Assembly: GCF_013314895.1 (NCBI RefSeq)
Contig: NZ_JABTYE010000002.1
Span: forward strand, 62,001 to 126,000
Length of the DNA stretch: 64,000 nucleotides
From: Cupriavidus gilardii
GTDB lineage: Bacteria > Pseudomonadota > Gammaproteobacteria > Burkholderiales > Burkholderiaceae
Direction of reading: 5' to 3'
Part shown: positions 42,874-51,512 of the stretch, piece by piece
Position numbering within the stretch: the stretch's first letter is position 1
How the letters are laid out: each line of letters opens with the position of its first letter
Position numbers and translations under genes: made by a program
The notes under the pieces: generated by a model
Seen by the model: only the letters and a program-made list of their open reading frames with translations
What the model was told of the DNA's origin: nothing
Databases searched by the model: none

Positions 42874-44115
42874 ATGAATCCAGCCTCCCCTGATACCGAC
42901 CCGCCGAAACGCGACCCGCGCAAGCCGCTGCGCGGCATCCGTGTGCTCGATCTGACCAATGTGCTGGCCGGCCCCTTCTGCTGCCACCAGCTGGCCCATC
43001 TGGGTGCGGACGTGATCAAGGTGGAAACGCCCGGCACCGGCGACCTGGCGCGCCAGCTTGGCGCCGACGCCGAGCTGAACCGCAGGCTGATGGGCGTGTC
43101 CTTCCTCGCGCAGAACCCCGGCAAGCGCTCGATCACGCTGAACCTCAAGCATCCGCTCGGCAAGCAGGCGCTGCGCCGGCTGGTCGCGGAATCGGACGTG
43201 CTGGTCGAGAATTTCCGGCCGGGCGTGATGGCGCGGCTCGGGCTCGGCTACGACACGCTGAAGCAGGACAATGCGCGGCTGATCTATTGCGCGATCTCGG
43301 GCTTCGGCCAGGACGGTCCGCTCGCCGACCTGCCGGCGTACGACCAGATCATTCAGGGCATGGCCGGCGTGATGAGCATCACCGGCGATGCCGAGACCGC
43401 GCCGTATCGCGTCGGCTATCCGGTGTCGGACACCGTCGGCGGGCTGACGGCGGCACTGGCAGTGGCGGCGGCGCTGGCCGACCGCGATCGCACCGAGGGC
43501 TACCTGATCGACGTGTCGATGCTCGAATCGACGCTGGCGACGATGGGCTGGGTGGTGTCGAACTATCTGGTGGCCGGGCGCGAGCCGGCGCCGATGGGCA
43601 ACGACAACATGACCGCGAGCCCGTCCGGCACCTTCCGCACCGGCGACGGGCTGATCAATATCGCCGCCAACAAGCAGGAACAGTTCGAGGCGGTCTGCCG
43701 CGTGATCGGCCGGCCGGAGCTGGCCACGGACCCGCGCTTCGCCGAGCGGCAGGCCCGGCTGCAGCATCGCGGCGCGCTGCAGCACGAGCTCGAGGCCGAA
43801 CTGACGCGGCAGCCCACGGCGCATTGGTGGCCGCTGCTGAACCAGGCCGGCGTGCCGGCCGGGCCCGTCTATACGGTGCCGCAGACGCTGGCGCATCCGC
43901 AGGTCGCCACGCGCGGCCTTGTCGCGGAGTTTCCCGATGCGCCCGGGGTGGGGCGCGATCTGCGGCTGCTGCGCACCGGCTTCAAGCTCGATGGCGCCGC
44001 GCCGGCCGTCGATGCGCCGCCGCCCGAACTGGGCCAGCACACCCGCGACATCCTTCTCGAACTCGGCTACACGGCCGAGCAGATCGACACCATGCAGGCG
44101 GAGCAGGCCCTATGA
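42874..44115 (+). CDS. CaiB/BaiF family (class III) CoA-transferase
   Basis: 413-residue class III CoA-transferase that moves CoA between carboxylic acids through an aspartyl-CoA intermediate. N-terminal RVLDLTNVLAGPFCCHQLAH and LGADVIKVETPGTGD are canonical; the catalytic aspartate is in AYDQIIQG (Asp157). GNDNMTASPSGTFRTGDG near 245-262 is the usual glycine-rich loop. It overlaps the citryl-CoA lyase-like gene by 4 nt, so the pair probably activates an organic acid and then cleaves its CoA ester. An operator-like palindrome precedes it. The acid is unknown. Confidence 0.9.
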   Translation: MNPASPDTDPPKRDPRKPLRGIRVLDLTNVLAGPFCCHQLAHLGADVIKVETPGTGDLARQLGADAELNRRLMGVSFLAQNPGKRSITLNLKHPLGKQALRRLVAESDVLVENFRPGVMARLGLGYDTLKQDNARLIYCAISGFGQDGPLADLPAYDQIIQGMAGVMSITGDAETAPYRVGYPVSDTVGGLTAALAVAAALADRDRTEGYLIDVSMLESTLATMGWVVSNYLVAGREPAPMGNDNMTASPSGTFRTGDGLINIAANKQEQFEAVCRVIGRPELATDPRFAERQARLQHRGALQHELEAELTRQPTAHWWPLLNQAGVPAGPVYTVPQTLAHPQVATRGLVAEFPDAPGVGRDLRLLRTGFKLDGAAPAVDAPPPELGQHTRDILLELGYTAEQIDTMQAEQAL

Positions 44116-44966
44116 CCGCATTCGATCCTTCCACCCCGGACGCCGGCCAGCGCCGCGCCGAAGACTGGTGGCACAGCGCCATCATCGACATGCAGCCGGG
44201 CGTGATCCGCTATCGCGGCTATCCGATCGAACAGCTGATCGGGCGTACCACGTTCGCCCAGATGATCTGGCTGATGCTGCGCGGCGAACTGCCGCCGCCG
44301 CGACAGGCCGCCCTGCTCGACGCCGCGCTGATGTCCGCGGTCGACCACGGTCCGCAGGCGCCCAGCATCGCGGTGGCCCGCATGGCCGCGACCTGCGGCG
44401 TGGGCCTGAACAATGCGATGGCGTCGGCCGTCAATCTGCTCGGCGATGTACATGGCGGCGCGGGCGAGCAAGCGGTCGCGCTCTATCTGGATATCGCCGC
44501 CCGCGCCGACGCGGGACTGGCACTGCCCGAGGCGGTACGCGCGGGTCTGCAGGCCTGGCGGGAACTCCACGGCAAGTACGTGTCGGGCTTCGGCCATCGC
44601 TTCCATCCGGTCGATCCGCGCGCGCCGCGGCTGCTGGAACTGGTCGACCAGGCCGCAGCCGATGGCGTCGTGAACGGACGGTTCGCCGCGATCGCGCGGG
44701 CGGTGGAGGTCGAACTCGGTGCGGGACGATCGCGGCCGGTGCCGATGAATATCGACGGCGCCACCGCGGTCATCTATGCCGAGCTGGGGTTTCCGCCGCC
44801 GCTGGCGCGCGGGCTGTTCTGCCTGTCGCGCTCGGTCGGCATCCTCGCGCATGCCTGGGAGCAGACCGAGCAAGGCGGCCGCAACAAGGGGCCGATGCCG
44901 CGCGAGTTCATCTGGACTTACGACGGGCATCCGCCGCGGGACGTGCCGGACGCGATCGCGGACTGA
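44112..44966 (+). CDS. citrate synthase-family citryl-CoA lyase-like enzyme
   Basis: 284-residue protein of the citrate synthase fold, far shorter than citrate synthase (about 430) and matching the stand-alone citryl-CoA lyase group, which splits citryl-CoA-type thioesters to acetyl-CoA and a 2-oxo acid. Active-site histidines are in DVHGGAGEQ (His114) and GFGHRFHPVDPRAP (His162), with PMNIDGATAVIYAELGFP near 212-229 as the third catalytic segment. Coupled by an ATGA overlap to the CaiB CoA-transferase, which would supply its CoA ester. Whether the substrate is citrate, citramalate or another tertiary hydroxy acid is open. Confidence 0.82.
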   Translation: MTAFDPSTPDAGQRRAEDWWHSAIIDMQPGVIRYRGYPIEQLIGRTTFAQMIWLMLRGELPPPRQAALLDAALMSAVDHGPQAPSIAVARMAATCGVGLNNAMASAVNLLGDVHGGAGEQAVALYLDIAARADAGLALPEAVRAGLQAWRELHGKYVSGFGHRFHPVDPRAPRLLELVDQAAADGVVNGRFAAIARAVEVELGAGRSRPVPMNIDGATAVIYAELGFPPPLARGLFCLSRSVGILAHAWEQTEQGGRNKGPMPREFIWTYDGHPPRDVPDAIAD

Positions 44967-44972
44967 CGATGT

Positions 44973-45023
44973 GGTGAAAGGGATGGGGTGAAAGGGATGG
45001 GGTGAAAGGGATGGGGTGAAAGG
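44973..45023. repeat. 14-bp tandem repeat GGTGAAAGGGATGG, 3.6 copies
   Basis: Exact units at 44973, 44987 and 45001 and a partial one at 45015, between the lyase stop and the convergent GGDEF gene. Identity of all three full copies indicates recent expansion. Confidence 0.92.
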
Positions 45024-45057
45024 CTCCGGTGCGCTGACCAGGGCTGACGCTGGCGCG

Positions 45058-46392
45058 TCAGCGAGCGTCGCCTCGAAGACCGGGCGCCAGCGTGGCGTCG
45101 GACTCGGCGTCGAATTCGGGCTCGAAGTCGGAGACGGCCTGCAGATCGGAATCCGCCGCTGCCGCAGGCCTGTCGGCGGCGCTGGCCGCGGCCCACGCCT
45201 CCTCGCGCTCCAGCGTGGACGCCAGCACATAGCGATCCCGCCCGCGCCGCTTCGCCTCGTACAACGCCCGGTCGGCATTGCCGAACAGCTGCTGCCACAG
45301 GCCCGCCGAGTCCGAGCCGTCGTCGCGCAGCTGCGCCACGCCGATGCTGACGCTGGCGAACTTGCCGGCCGGTCCCGGCAGCGGAATCGCGCGGACCTTG
45401 CGCAGGATCCGCCGGGCCAGCGCGGTAGCCTGATGTTCGTCGGTATGGGGACACAGCACGCAGAATTCCTCGCCGCCGTAGCGGCCGGCCACATCGGAGG
45501 CGCGGCGCGAGTTGTCGAGCGCTTCGGCGATCGCCTGCAGCACGGCATCGCCGGCGCGATGTCCGCTGCGGTCGTTGACCTGCTTGAAATGATCGACGTC
45601 GATGACCAGACAGGCGACCGCCTGCCGGTTGCGCAGCGCGGACACGATCAGGCGGGTGGCGGCGTTGTCGAGCGCGGCGCGATTGAGCAGGCCCGTCAGC
45701 CCATCGATGCGGGCGCCGCGCTCCTTGTTGGCGATGACCTGCTCCAGCGCCATCACCGTGAAGCCGAATAGGCCAAGCAGCGTCGCCACCAGCGGCGCCA
45801 GCACCAGGACCGCGTTTTCGGTGGTATTGGTGGCGTTGAACGGCGACGGGGAAATCGCGCCGTCGCCCTGCCAGGCCGCGGCCGCGCCATAGAGCTGGGC
45901 GCACAGCTGGACGGCGCTGGCCAGCAGCACCAGCGGCAGCCCGATTTCGCTATGGCGCACCCGCGAGCGCAGCAGCACCAGGATGGTCGTCAGCGACAGC
46001 AGCGCCAACGCGGCATAGGCGACGCGATGCAGTTGCAGCACCGGATACGGTCCGGTCAGCGCATCGAGCGCGGCGGCGACGGTGACCACCACCGCGGCGC
46101 CCTGCATGCGGGTAAATCCGGGCAAACCATGATGCACCCGCACGCCGCAATAGATCGTCAGCTTGCCGGCCAGATAGACCATCACCGCCACCGCGCCCAC
46201 TTCGACCAGATGCGCCGTGGCGGCATTGAGCGTCAGCGCCAGACCGCCAGCGGACAGCACCAGGTGGCCGCCGGCCCATAGGCGGCCGGCATCGGTGCGG
46301 ATCAGCGCGAACACAAGGCCCGTCGAGATCAGCAGCGTGCTGGAAAACACCACCATCATGACGATCACAATGCTGTGCTGGTCTAGCTGCAC
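45058..46392 (-). CDS. membrane-bound GGDEF diguanylate cyclase with intact I-site
   Basis: 444 residues: six or seven N-terminal hydrophobic segments (about 1-215, MHYT/7TM-like sensor of unknown ligand), then a GGDEF domain at about 230-400. Active loop GRYGGEEF; the RASD sequence exactly five residues before it is an intact RxxD inhibitory site, so the enzyme should be feedback-inhibited by cyclic di-GMP. The start is GTG 46392 with GAGGGA 5 nt upstream; an ATG some 14 codons later is possible. The C-terminal 45 residues are acidic/Ala-rich and probably disordered. The neighbouring catabolic genes do not suggest its signal. Confidence 0.87.
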   Translation of the reverse strand: MQLDQHSIVIVMMVVFSSTLLISTGLVFALIRTDAGRLWAGGHLVLSAGGLALTLNAATAHLVEVGAVAVMVYLAGKLTIYCGVRVHHGLPGFTRMQGAAVVVTVAAALDALTGPYPVLQLHRVAYAALALLSLTTILVLLRSRVRHSEIGLPLVLLASAVQLCAQLYGAAAAWQGDGAISPSPFNATNTTENAVLVLAPLVATLLGLFGFTVMALEQVIANKERGARIDGLTGLLNRAALDNAATRLIVSALRNRQAVACLVIDVDHFKQVNDRSGHRAGDAVLQAIAEALDNSRRASDVAGRYGGEEFCVLCPHTDEHQATALARRILRKVRAIPLPGPAGKFASVSIGVAQLRDDGSDSAGLWQQLFGNADRALYEAKRRGRDRYVLASTLEREEAWAAASAADRPAAAADSDLQAVSDFEPEFDAESDATLAPGLRGDAR

Positions 46393-46554
46393 GGTATCCC
46401 TCGGAAAATGCCGCGTTGCATATGCCCCGGCGGCACGGCCGCTCGTCCCAAAACCTTTGATGATAGCCGGCGCACCGGCGCCGGGCATCCCCCTTGAGTC
46501 GGGCATGGGGGCCGGCGGCGGCATCGACCGTACCGCCCGCGGGCCGGCGCCGAC

Positions 46555-47283
46555 TCAGTCGTCGAAGGGGAAACTGCCGCCCAGCGTTTCCGTCAGCGTG
46601 CGGGCGGCGCGCAGCACGTCCGCGCGAAAATCCGGCCGATATCGCGAGGCCGGACAAGTCAGCGTCAGCGCGCCGCGCAACTCGCCGCCGGGGCCGAACA
46701 CCGGCGCCGACACGCCGGCGATATCGGGCACACGATCGCCGACCAGCGTCGCCACGCCGTCCCGCCGGATGGTGTCGTACAGCTGGCCGCGCGCGCCGGC
46801 GAATGCGCGCAGCACGCGTCCACCCGCGCCGCGGTTGCGCGGCAACAGATCGCCGGCGCGGGCATGGTCACGCACCGGTTGCGGCGAATCGACCCGATAG
46901 AGGCACAGGCGATGCTCGCCCTGCTCGACATGGAAGGCGGCGCTCTCGCGCGTGTCCTGCACCAGTTGGCGCAGCACCGGCATCACCGCCGTTTCCAGCG
47001 AAAACGACGCGGCATAGACCGCATGCAGGCGGGCGACCTCGGGGCCAAGGCCATAGCGGCCGTCGGCGTGGCGCACCACCAGCCGCGCATGCTCGAGCGA
47101 GGCGAGCAGCCGCAGCAGCGTACTTTTGTAGAGGCCGGAGCGCTGCGCCAGCTCGGCCAGCGTCAGCGCGGTATCGCCGAGCCGGAACGCGCGCAGCAGG
47201 AACAGCGCGCGATCCACCGCCACTGCACCGCCTTCGGCGGCATGCTTGTCGGCTTCGGAAACCTGGGCGGCTTTACGGGGCAT
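46555..47283 (-). CDS. IclR family transcriptional regulator
   Basis: 242-residue IclR-type regulator: N-terminal winged HTH (about 22-80; LAELAQRSGLYKSTLLRLLA) and a C-terminal GAF-like effector domain (ESAAFHVEQGEHRLCLYRVD near 115, the GVSAPVFGPGGELRGALTL core near 190). It lies within the acid-catabolism region, between a dehydrogenase and a cyclase gene, co-directional with the downstream units. The GTATAGAAC element at 47355-47363 ahead of it, also present before the CoA-transferase gene, suggests that it controls itself and that operon. Confidence 0.9.
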   Translation of the reverse strand: MPRKAAQVSEADKHAAEGGAVAVDRALFLLRAFRLGDTALTLAELAQRSGLYKSTLLRLLASLEHARLVVRHADGRYGLGPEVARLHAVYAASFSLETAVMPVLRQLVQDTRESAAFHVEQGEHRLCLYRVDSPQPVRDHARAGDLLPRNRGAGGRVLRAFAGARGQLYDTIRRDGVATLVGDRVPDIAGVSAPVFGPGGELRGALTLTCPASRYRPDFRADVLRAARTLTETLGGSFPFDD

Positions 47284-47354
47284 CGGCTGCGAGGGAGCGG
47301 GTCGGCGAGGGGGTTCGGCAGAGGAATTCGGCGGGCGCGCGGCGACCGTGCACC

Positions 47355-47363
47355 GTATAGAAC
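47355..47363. promoter_or_regulatory. GTATAGAAC element upstream of iclR
   Basis: Nine bases identical to part of the palindrome at 42818-42834, located 72-80 bp before the iclR start. The other palindrome arm is degenerate here, so support is modest. Confidence 0.35.
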
Positions 47364-47405
47364 GGCGCCTTCTTTGTCAATGCGGTACTGCGCGGGCCGC
47401 CGGAA

Positions 47406-47419
47406 CCCGCTTTCGCGGG
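47406..47419. repeat. CCCGC-TTTC-GCGGG hairpin of a dispersed repeat type
   Basis: A 5-bp stem within GGAACCCGCTTTCGCGGGGA, 15-28 nt past the stop of the minus-strand dehydrogenase gene (47434). The sequence is of the same GGGTCCCCGC/GCGGGGAC type as the copies at 63154-63222, which suggests a dispersed intergenic element of this genome. Confidence 0.55.
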
Positions 47420-47433
47420 GACGGCAGCATCGT

Positions 47434-48510
47434 TTACCCGAGCCGCCGCACCACCGCGTCGGCAAACTCGCGCGTGCTGGCCTTGCCCTTCAGGTCGCCG
47501 GTACGGATGTTGTCCTCGTTCAGCGTCCGGTCGATCGCGGTGCGCAGCCGCTGCGCCAGGTCCTGGCGGCCGACGTGTTCGAGCATCAGGCCGGCCGCCA
47601 GCATCAGCGCGACCGGGTTGGCGACGCCCTTGCCGGCGATGTCCGGCGCCGAGCCATGCACGGCCTCGAAGACTGCCGCGTGCTCGCCGATATTCGCCCC
47701 TGGCGCCAGGCCCAGCCCGCCGACCAGTCCGGCGATCTGGTCCGACAGGATGTCGCCGAACAGATTCGTGCACAGCAGCACGTCGAACTTCCACGGGTCG
47801 AGCACCAGCTGCATCGCGCAGGCATCGACGATGCGGTCCTCCATCTCGACCCGCCCCGCATAATCGGCCGCCACCTCGCGCGCGGCCTCCAGGAAGATGC
47901 CGGTCAGCGCCTTCAGGATGTTGGCCTTGTGCACCACGGTGACCTTCTTGCGGCCGTTGCGCAGCGCGTATTCGAAGGCGAAGCGGGCGATGCGCAGGCA
48001 GTCGGCGCGTGTATTGGTGCCGGTGGACACCGCTACCGCGCGCGGATCGTCGCCGACCGCGATGTAGTAGTCGTGCGCGACATAGAAGCCGCCGACGTTC
48101 TCGCGCACCAGCACCAGGTCGATGTTCTCGTAGCGGCCCGGAATCAGCGTGCGCGCCGGCCGCACGTTGGCGTACAGCTGAAACAGCTCGCGCAGCCGGA
48201 CATTGACCGAACGAAAGCCCCCGCCCACCGGCGTGGTGAGCGGCCCCTTCAGCGCCAGGCCGGTGCGGCGGATGCTGTCGAGGGTGGCCTCGGGCAGCGG
48301 ATCGCCGCTGGCCTCCAGCGCGGCCATGCCGGCCTGCTGCGTTTCCCAGGCAAACGGCGCGCCCAGCGCGTCGAGCACCTGCAAGGTGGCATCCATGATT
48401 TCCGGGCCGATGCCGTCGCCGGGAATCAGCGTGGCGGGGATGGCGGCGCCGCCGGTGGTCGTTCCATTTGCCGGGACGGCCTTGTTGGTCGGATTTGCAT
48501 CGGTTTGCAC
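47434..48510 (-). CDS. isocitrate/isopropylmalate dehydrogenase family protein
   Basis: 358-residue beta-decarboxylating dehydrogenase, most like NAD-dependent isocitrate dehydrogenases of the short type. LIPGDGIGPEIMDATLQVL near residue 22, the SVNVRLRELFQLYANVRPAR motif near 90-110, KKVTVVHKANILK near 180 (active-site Lys) and the metal-binding Asp residues in CTNLFGDILSDQ near 240. The substrate-selecting loop reads RENVGGFYVAHDYY, not the RENTEGEYSG of typical NAD-IDH, so the substrate may be a related 2-hydroxy acid such as homoisocitrate, tartrate or a citramalate derivative. The start is GTG 48510 with GGAG 7 nt upstream. It lies downstream of the hydrolase-OsmC gene on the same strand. 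Confidence 0.83.
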   Translation of the reverse strand: MQTDANPTNKAVPANGTTTGGAAIPATLIPGDGIGPEIMDATLQVLDALGAPFAWETQQAGMAALEASGDPLPEATLDSIRRTGLALKGPLTTPVGGGFRSVNVRLRELFQLYANVRPARTLIPGRYENIDLVLVRENVGGFYVAHDYYIAVGDDPRAVAVSTGTNTRADCLRIARFAFEYALRNGRKKVTVVHKANILKALTGIFLEAAREVAADYAGRVEMEDRIVDACAMQLVLDPWKFDVLLCTNLFGDILSDQIAGLVGGLGLAPGANIGEHAAVFEAVHGSAPDIAGKGVANPVALMLAAGLMLEHVGRQDLAQRLRTAIDRTLNEDNIRTGDLKGKASTREFADAVVRRLG

Positions 48511-48593
48511 AGGCGATCTCCACAAAATGACAATGACTACAGAGGGCAGCAGCACGCCAGCGACAACGGCCCAGGCTGGGGGCGCGGGGCCGA

Positions 48594-49898
48594 TCAGCGG
48601 CCAGGCGCCTTGTCGGCAGGGCTCGCGCCCGCCCCGCCCGGGCCCATGGCCGGTTCGCCCGACCCTTCTTCCGGCGCCGCGCGCGTGCGCACCACCACCT
48701 CCGAATGCAAGGTTCGGTGCACCGGGCACTTGTCCGCGATGGCCAGCAGGGCCTCGCGCTGCTGCGCGTCAAGCGGACCGCGCAGCGTGACCTCGCGCTC
48801 GATCCAGTCGACCTTGCCGTCGCGCGTGTCGCATTCCGCGCAGTCCGCGGCATGAATCTTCTCGTGCCTCAGTGACACGCTGACGTGTTCGAGCGGCCAG
48901 CCCTTGCGCTCGGCCACCATCCGGATCGTCATCGACGTGCAGGCGCCCAGCGCCGCCAGCAGCAGATCGTAAGGCGCCGGTCCGCCGTTCAGGCCGCCGA
49001 ACGAGACCGGCTCGTCGGCCAGCAGCCGGTGCTTGCCGACGCTGACCTGCTGCTGGAACTTGCCCGCATGGTTCTCCTCGACCCGCACCAGCCCCTCCTC
49101 GACCGCGGCGGCCGGCAGCGTGGCCGCATCGATGCCGAGATAGCGCTGGCTCCAGGCGGCGATGGTGTTGGCGACATAGGTCGCGTCCTCGCGCCGCGTC
49201 AGCAGATGGTCGGCATGGTCGAGCGAGACGAAGCTCTTCGGGTGACGCGCGGCGATGAACAGCTGGGTCGCATTGTCGATGCCAACCGTGTCGTCGATCG
49301 GGGAATGCATGATCAGCAGCGCGCGCCGCAGCTGCGACACCCGGGTCAGCAGCGTCTGCTCGGCGACGTCGTCCAGAAACTGCTTGCGGATGCGGAAGGG
49401 ACGGCCGGCCAACTGCACCTCGGCCTCGCCCTGCTGCGCGATCGTCTCGGCGTGCTCGCGCAGCAGGCCGACCACATGCGACGGATCGCTCGGCGCGGCG
49501 ATGGTCGTCACGGCCCTGGCCTCGGGAATGTCGCCCGCCGCGGCCAGCACGGCGGCGCCGCCGAGGCTATGGCCGATCAGCAGCGCCGGCGCCTGCAGAT
49601 GCTGGCGCATGTAGTCGGCGGCTGCGAGCAGATCGGCCACGTTGGAGGAGAAGTTGGTATTGGCGAAATCGCCGCCGCTGCCGCCCAGGCCGGTGAAATC
49701 GAAGCGCAGCACCGCGATGCCATGCTGGGTCAGCGCCTGCGCGATGCGGCTGGCCGCCACCACATCCTTGCCGCAGGTGAAGCAATGCGCAAACAGCGCG
49801 TAGGCCTTGACCGGGCCGGACGGCAGATCGAGCCGGCCCGCGAGAGGCTGGCCGTCGTGACCGGGAAATTGCACCTTGGGGTTGGCGGGTTCGGGCAT
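48594..49898 (-). CDS. fused alpha/beta hydrolase and OsmC-like peroxiredoxin
   Basis: 434-residue two-domain protein. N-terminal alpha/beta hydrolase (about 1-255) with nucleophile GHSLGG (Ser111) and acid/base candidates in HSPIDDTVG and DHADHLL; C-terminal OsmC/Ohr domain (about 265-405) with the two redox cysteines in LGACTSMTIRM and DKCPVHRTL. OsmC domains reduce organic hydroperoxides; the fusion is a known architecture whose joint substrate is unclear. It begins the minus-strand run towards the dehydrogenase and iclR and diverges from the TRAP operon. A Gly/Pro/Ala tail follows the OsmC domain. Confidence 0.9.
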   Translation of the reverse strand: MPEPANPKVQFPGHDGQPLAGRLDLPSGPVKAYALFAHCFTCGKDVVAASRIAQALTQHGIAVLRFDFTGLGGSGGDFANTNFSSNVADLLAAADYMRQHLQAPALLIGHSLGGAAVLAAAGDIPEARAVTTIAAPSDPSHVVGLLREHAETIAQQGEAEVQLAGRPFRIRKQFLDDVAEQTLLTRVSQLRRALLIMHSPIDDTVGIDNATQLFIAARHPKSFVSLDHADHLLTRREDATYVANTIAAWSQRYLGIDAATLPAAAVEEGLVRVEENHAGKFQQQVSVGKHRLLADEPVSFGGLNGGPAPYDLLLAALGACTSMTIRMVAERKGWPLEHVSVSLRHEKIHAADCAECDTRDGKVDWIEREVTLRGPLDAQQREALLAIADKCPVHRTLHSEVVVRTRAAPEEGSGEPAMGPGGAGASPADKAPGR

Positions 49899-50371
49899 GC
49901 GTGGCTCCTGGCGAAAATGGCGCGATGGCGGGTCCTTGCTACTGTAGCCGCTCTGACCATCGAAGTGGCCGAAAGGTCATGCGTCATGCGAACAGGCCCG
50001 CTGGCGACGCGGAACAACGCCGATCGAGCGCGCGACCTCGGACTTGCAGCAACACATGCAGCAACACATGCAGCAGACATGGCGTAGACAAGGTGTAGAC
50101 AAGCGATAGACATGGAAACCCACGCGAAAGCGGTATGAAAGACGCCGGATGACAAGGCCGATGCGTCACGGGTAATCCCTACATTGTTGCGCTTGGTTGC
50201 AATTCCTAACATGAAGTCAATTACAAACCACTTGCACGCCGCCCCCTGAATCGGCAGTCGCCGCGGGCCGGCCACCGCATCGCAATTCCAGACGTCGCAT
50301 CAACGGTTCGAGGCTGGCGCACTCGCGGCGCTGCCTCCGGTGTCGTCAACAGCAGCAAGGGGGAAGACAGC
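49899..50371. other. 473-bp divergent intergenic region with short repeats
   Basis: Separates the hydrolase-OsmC gene from the TRAP operon and must hold both promoters. It contains three 12-bp TGCAGCAACACA-type units (50045-50080) and GTAGACAAG repeats just after, then an AT-richer stretch (50170-50230) with TTGC-N8-GCAA at 50187-50202. No credible gene or RNA was seen. Confidence 0.6.
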
Positions 50372-51496
50372 ATGGCAGCGAAAAACAAGCGCGGTGCGGT
50401 ATCGCGACGGGGATTTCTGGGCGGGGCGGGGGCTGCGGTCGGTGCAACGGCGCTGGGATTTCCGGCGATCGTCAAGGCCCAGGGTCCGGTCACGATGCGC
50501 TGGCAAAGCACCTGGCCCAGCAAGGACATCTTTCACGAGTTCGCCGGCGACTTCGTCGCCAAGGTCAACGACATGTCGGGCGGCGAGCTGAAGATCGAAC
50601 TGCTGCCGGCCGGCGCGGTGGTCAAGGCCTTCGATCTGATCGACGCGGTCAGCAAGGGCACGCTCGACGGCGGCCACGGCGTGATCGCCTACTGGTATGG
50701 CAAGAATTCGGCGCTGGCGCTGTGGGGATCGGGACCGGCCTGGGGCATGGATCCGAACATGCTGCTCGCCTGGCACAAGTACGGCGGCGGCAAGGAGCTG
50801 CAGCAGGAGATCTACCGCAGCCTGAACCTGGACGTGGTGTCGTTCCTGTACGGGCCGATGCCGACCCAGCCGCTGGGCTGGTTCAAGAAACCGATCACCA
50901 AGCCGGAGGACTTCAAGGGCCTGAAGTTCCGCACGGTCGGCCTGTCGATCGACATCTTCACGGGGCTGGGCGCGGCCGTGAACGCGTTGCCCGGGGCGGA
51001 GATCGTGCCGGCGCTCGACCGCGGACTGCTCGATGCGGCCGAGTTCAACAACGCCAGTTCGGATCGTGCGCTCGGGTTCCAGGACGTGTCCAAGGTCTGC
51101 ATGCTGCGCAGCTTCCACCAGTGCTCGGAACAGTTCGAGATCCTGTTCAACAAGAAGCGCTACGACGCGCTGCCGCCGAAGCTGCGCGCGCTGATCGCCA
51201 ACGCCGTGGACGCCGCTTCCGCCGACATGTCGATGAAGGCCATCGACCGCTACTCGAAGGACTATCAGGCGCTGCAGCAGCAGGGCGTGAAGTTCTACGC
51301 CACGCCCAATTCGGTGCTGCAGGCGCAGCTGAAGATCTGGGACGAAGTGGTGGCGCGCAAGGAAAAGGAAAACCCGATGTTCAAGCGGGTCAACGATTCG
51401 ATGAAGGCGTTCGCGATGCGCAGCACCCGCTGGCAGAACGACACCAACGTCGACTACCGGATGGCCGCCGCGCACTACTTCAGCAAGCGCAGCTGA
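50372..51496 (+). CDS. TRAP transporter substrate-binding protein (DctP family), Tat-exported
   Basis: 374-residue periplasmic receptor. A twin-arginine signal (SRRGFLGGAGAAVGATALGF, Arg12-Arg13) directs folded export. The mature protein matches the DctP family: MRWQSTWPSKDIFHEFAGDF near 45-64, LKIELLPAGAVVKAFDLIDA near 75-95 and GLKFRTVGLSIDIFTGLGAA near 188-207, with the conserved arginine of the carboxylate-binding FRT motif. Length and sequence resemble the monocarboxylate/2-oxoacid-binding TRAP receptors. First gene of dctP-dctQ-dctM; 16 bp to dctQ. Ligand probably an organic acid used by the nearby CoA-transferase/dehydrogenase genes (inference). Confidence 0.92.
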   Translation: MAAKNKRGAVSRRGFLGGAGAAVGATALGFPAIVKAQGPVTMRWQSTWPSKDIFHEFAGDFVAKVNDMSGGELKIELLPAGAVVKAFDLIDAVSKGTLDGGHGVIAYWYGKNSALALWGSGPAWGMDPNMLLAWHKYGGGKELQQEIYRSLNLDVVSFLYGPMPTQPLGWFKKPITKPEDFKGLKFRTVGLSIDIFTGLGAAVNALPGAEIVPALDRGLLDAAEFNNASSDRALGFQDVSKVCMLRSFHQCSEQFEILFNKKRYDALPPKLRALIANAVDAASADMSMKAIDRYSKDYQALQQQGVKFYATPNSVLQAQLKIWDEVVARKEKENPMFKRVNDSMKAFAMRSTRWQNDTNVDYRMAAAHYFSKRS

Positions 51497-51512
51497 CCAG
51501 CGGGGCACGATC

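Noticed and set aside
50290-50320. tRNA-like GGTTCGAG segment
   Set aside because: Only the T-loop-like word is present; no acceptor stem or anticodon arm could be drawn.
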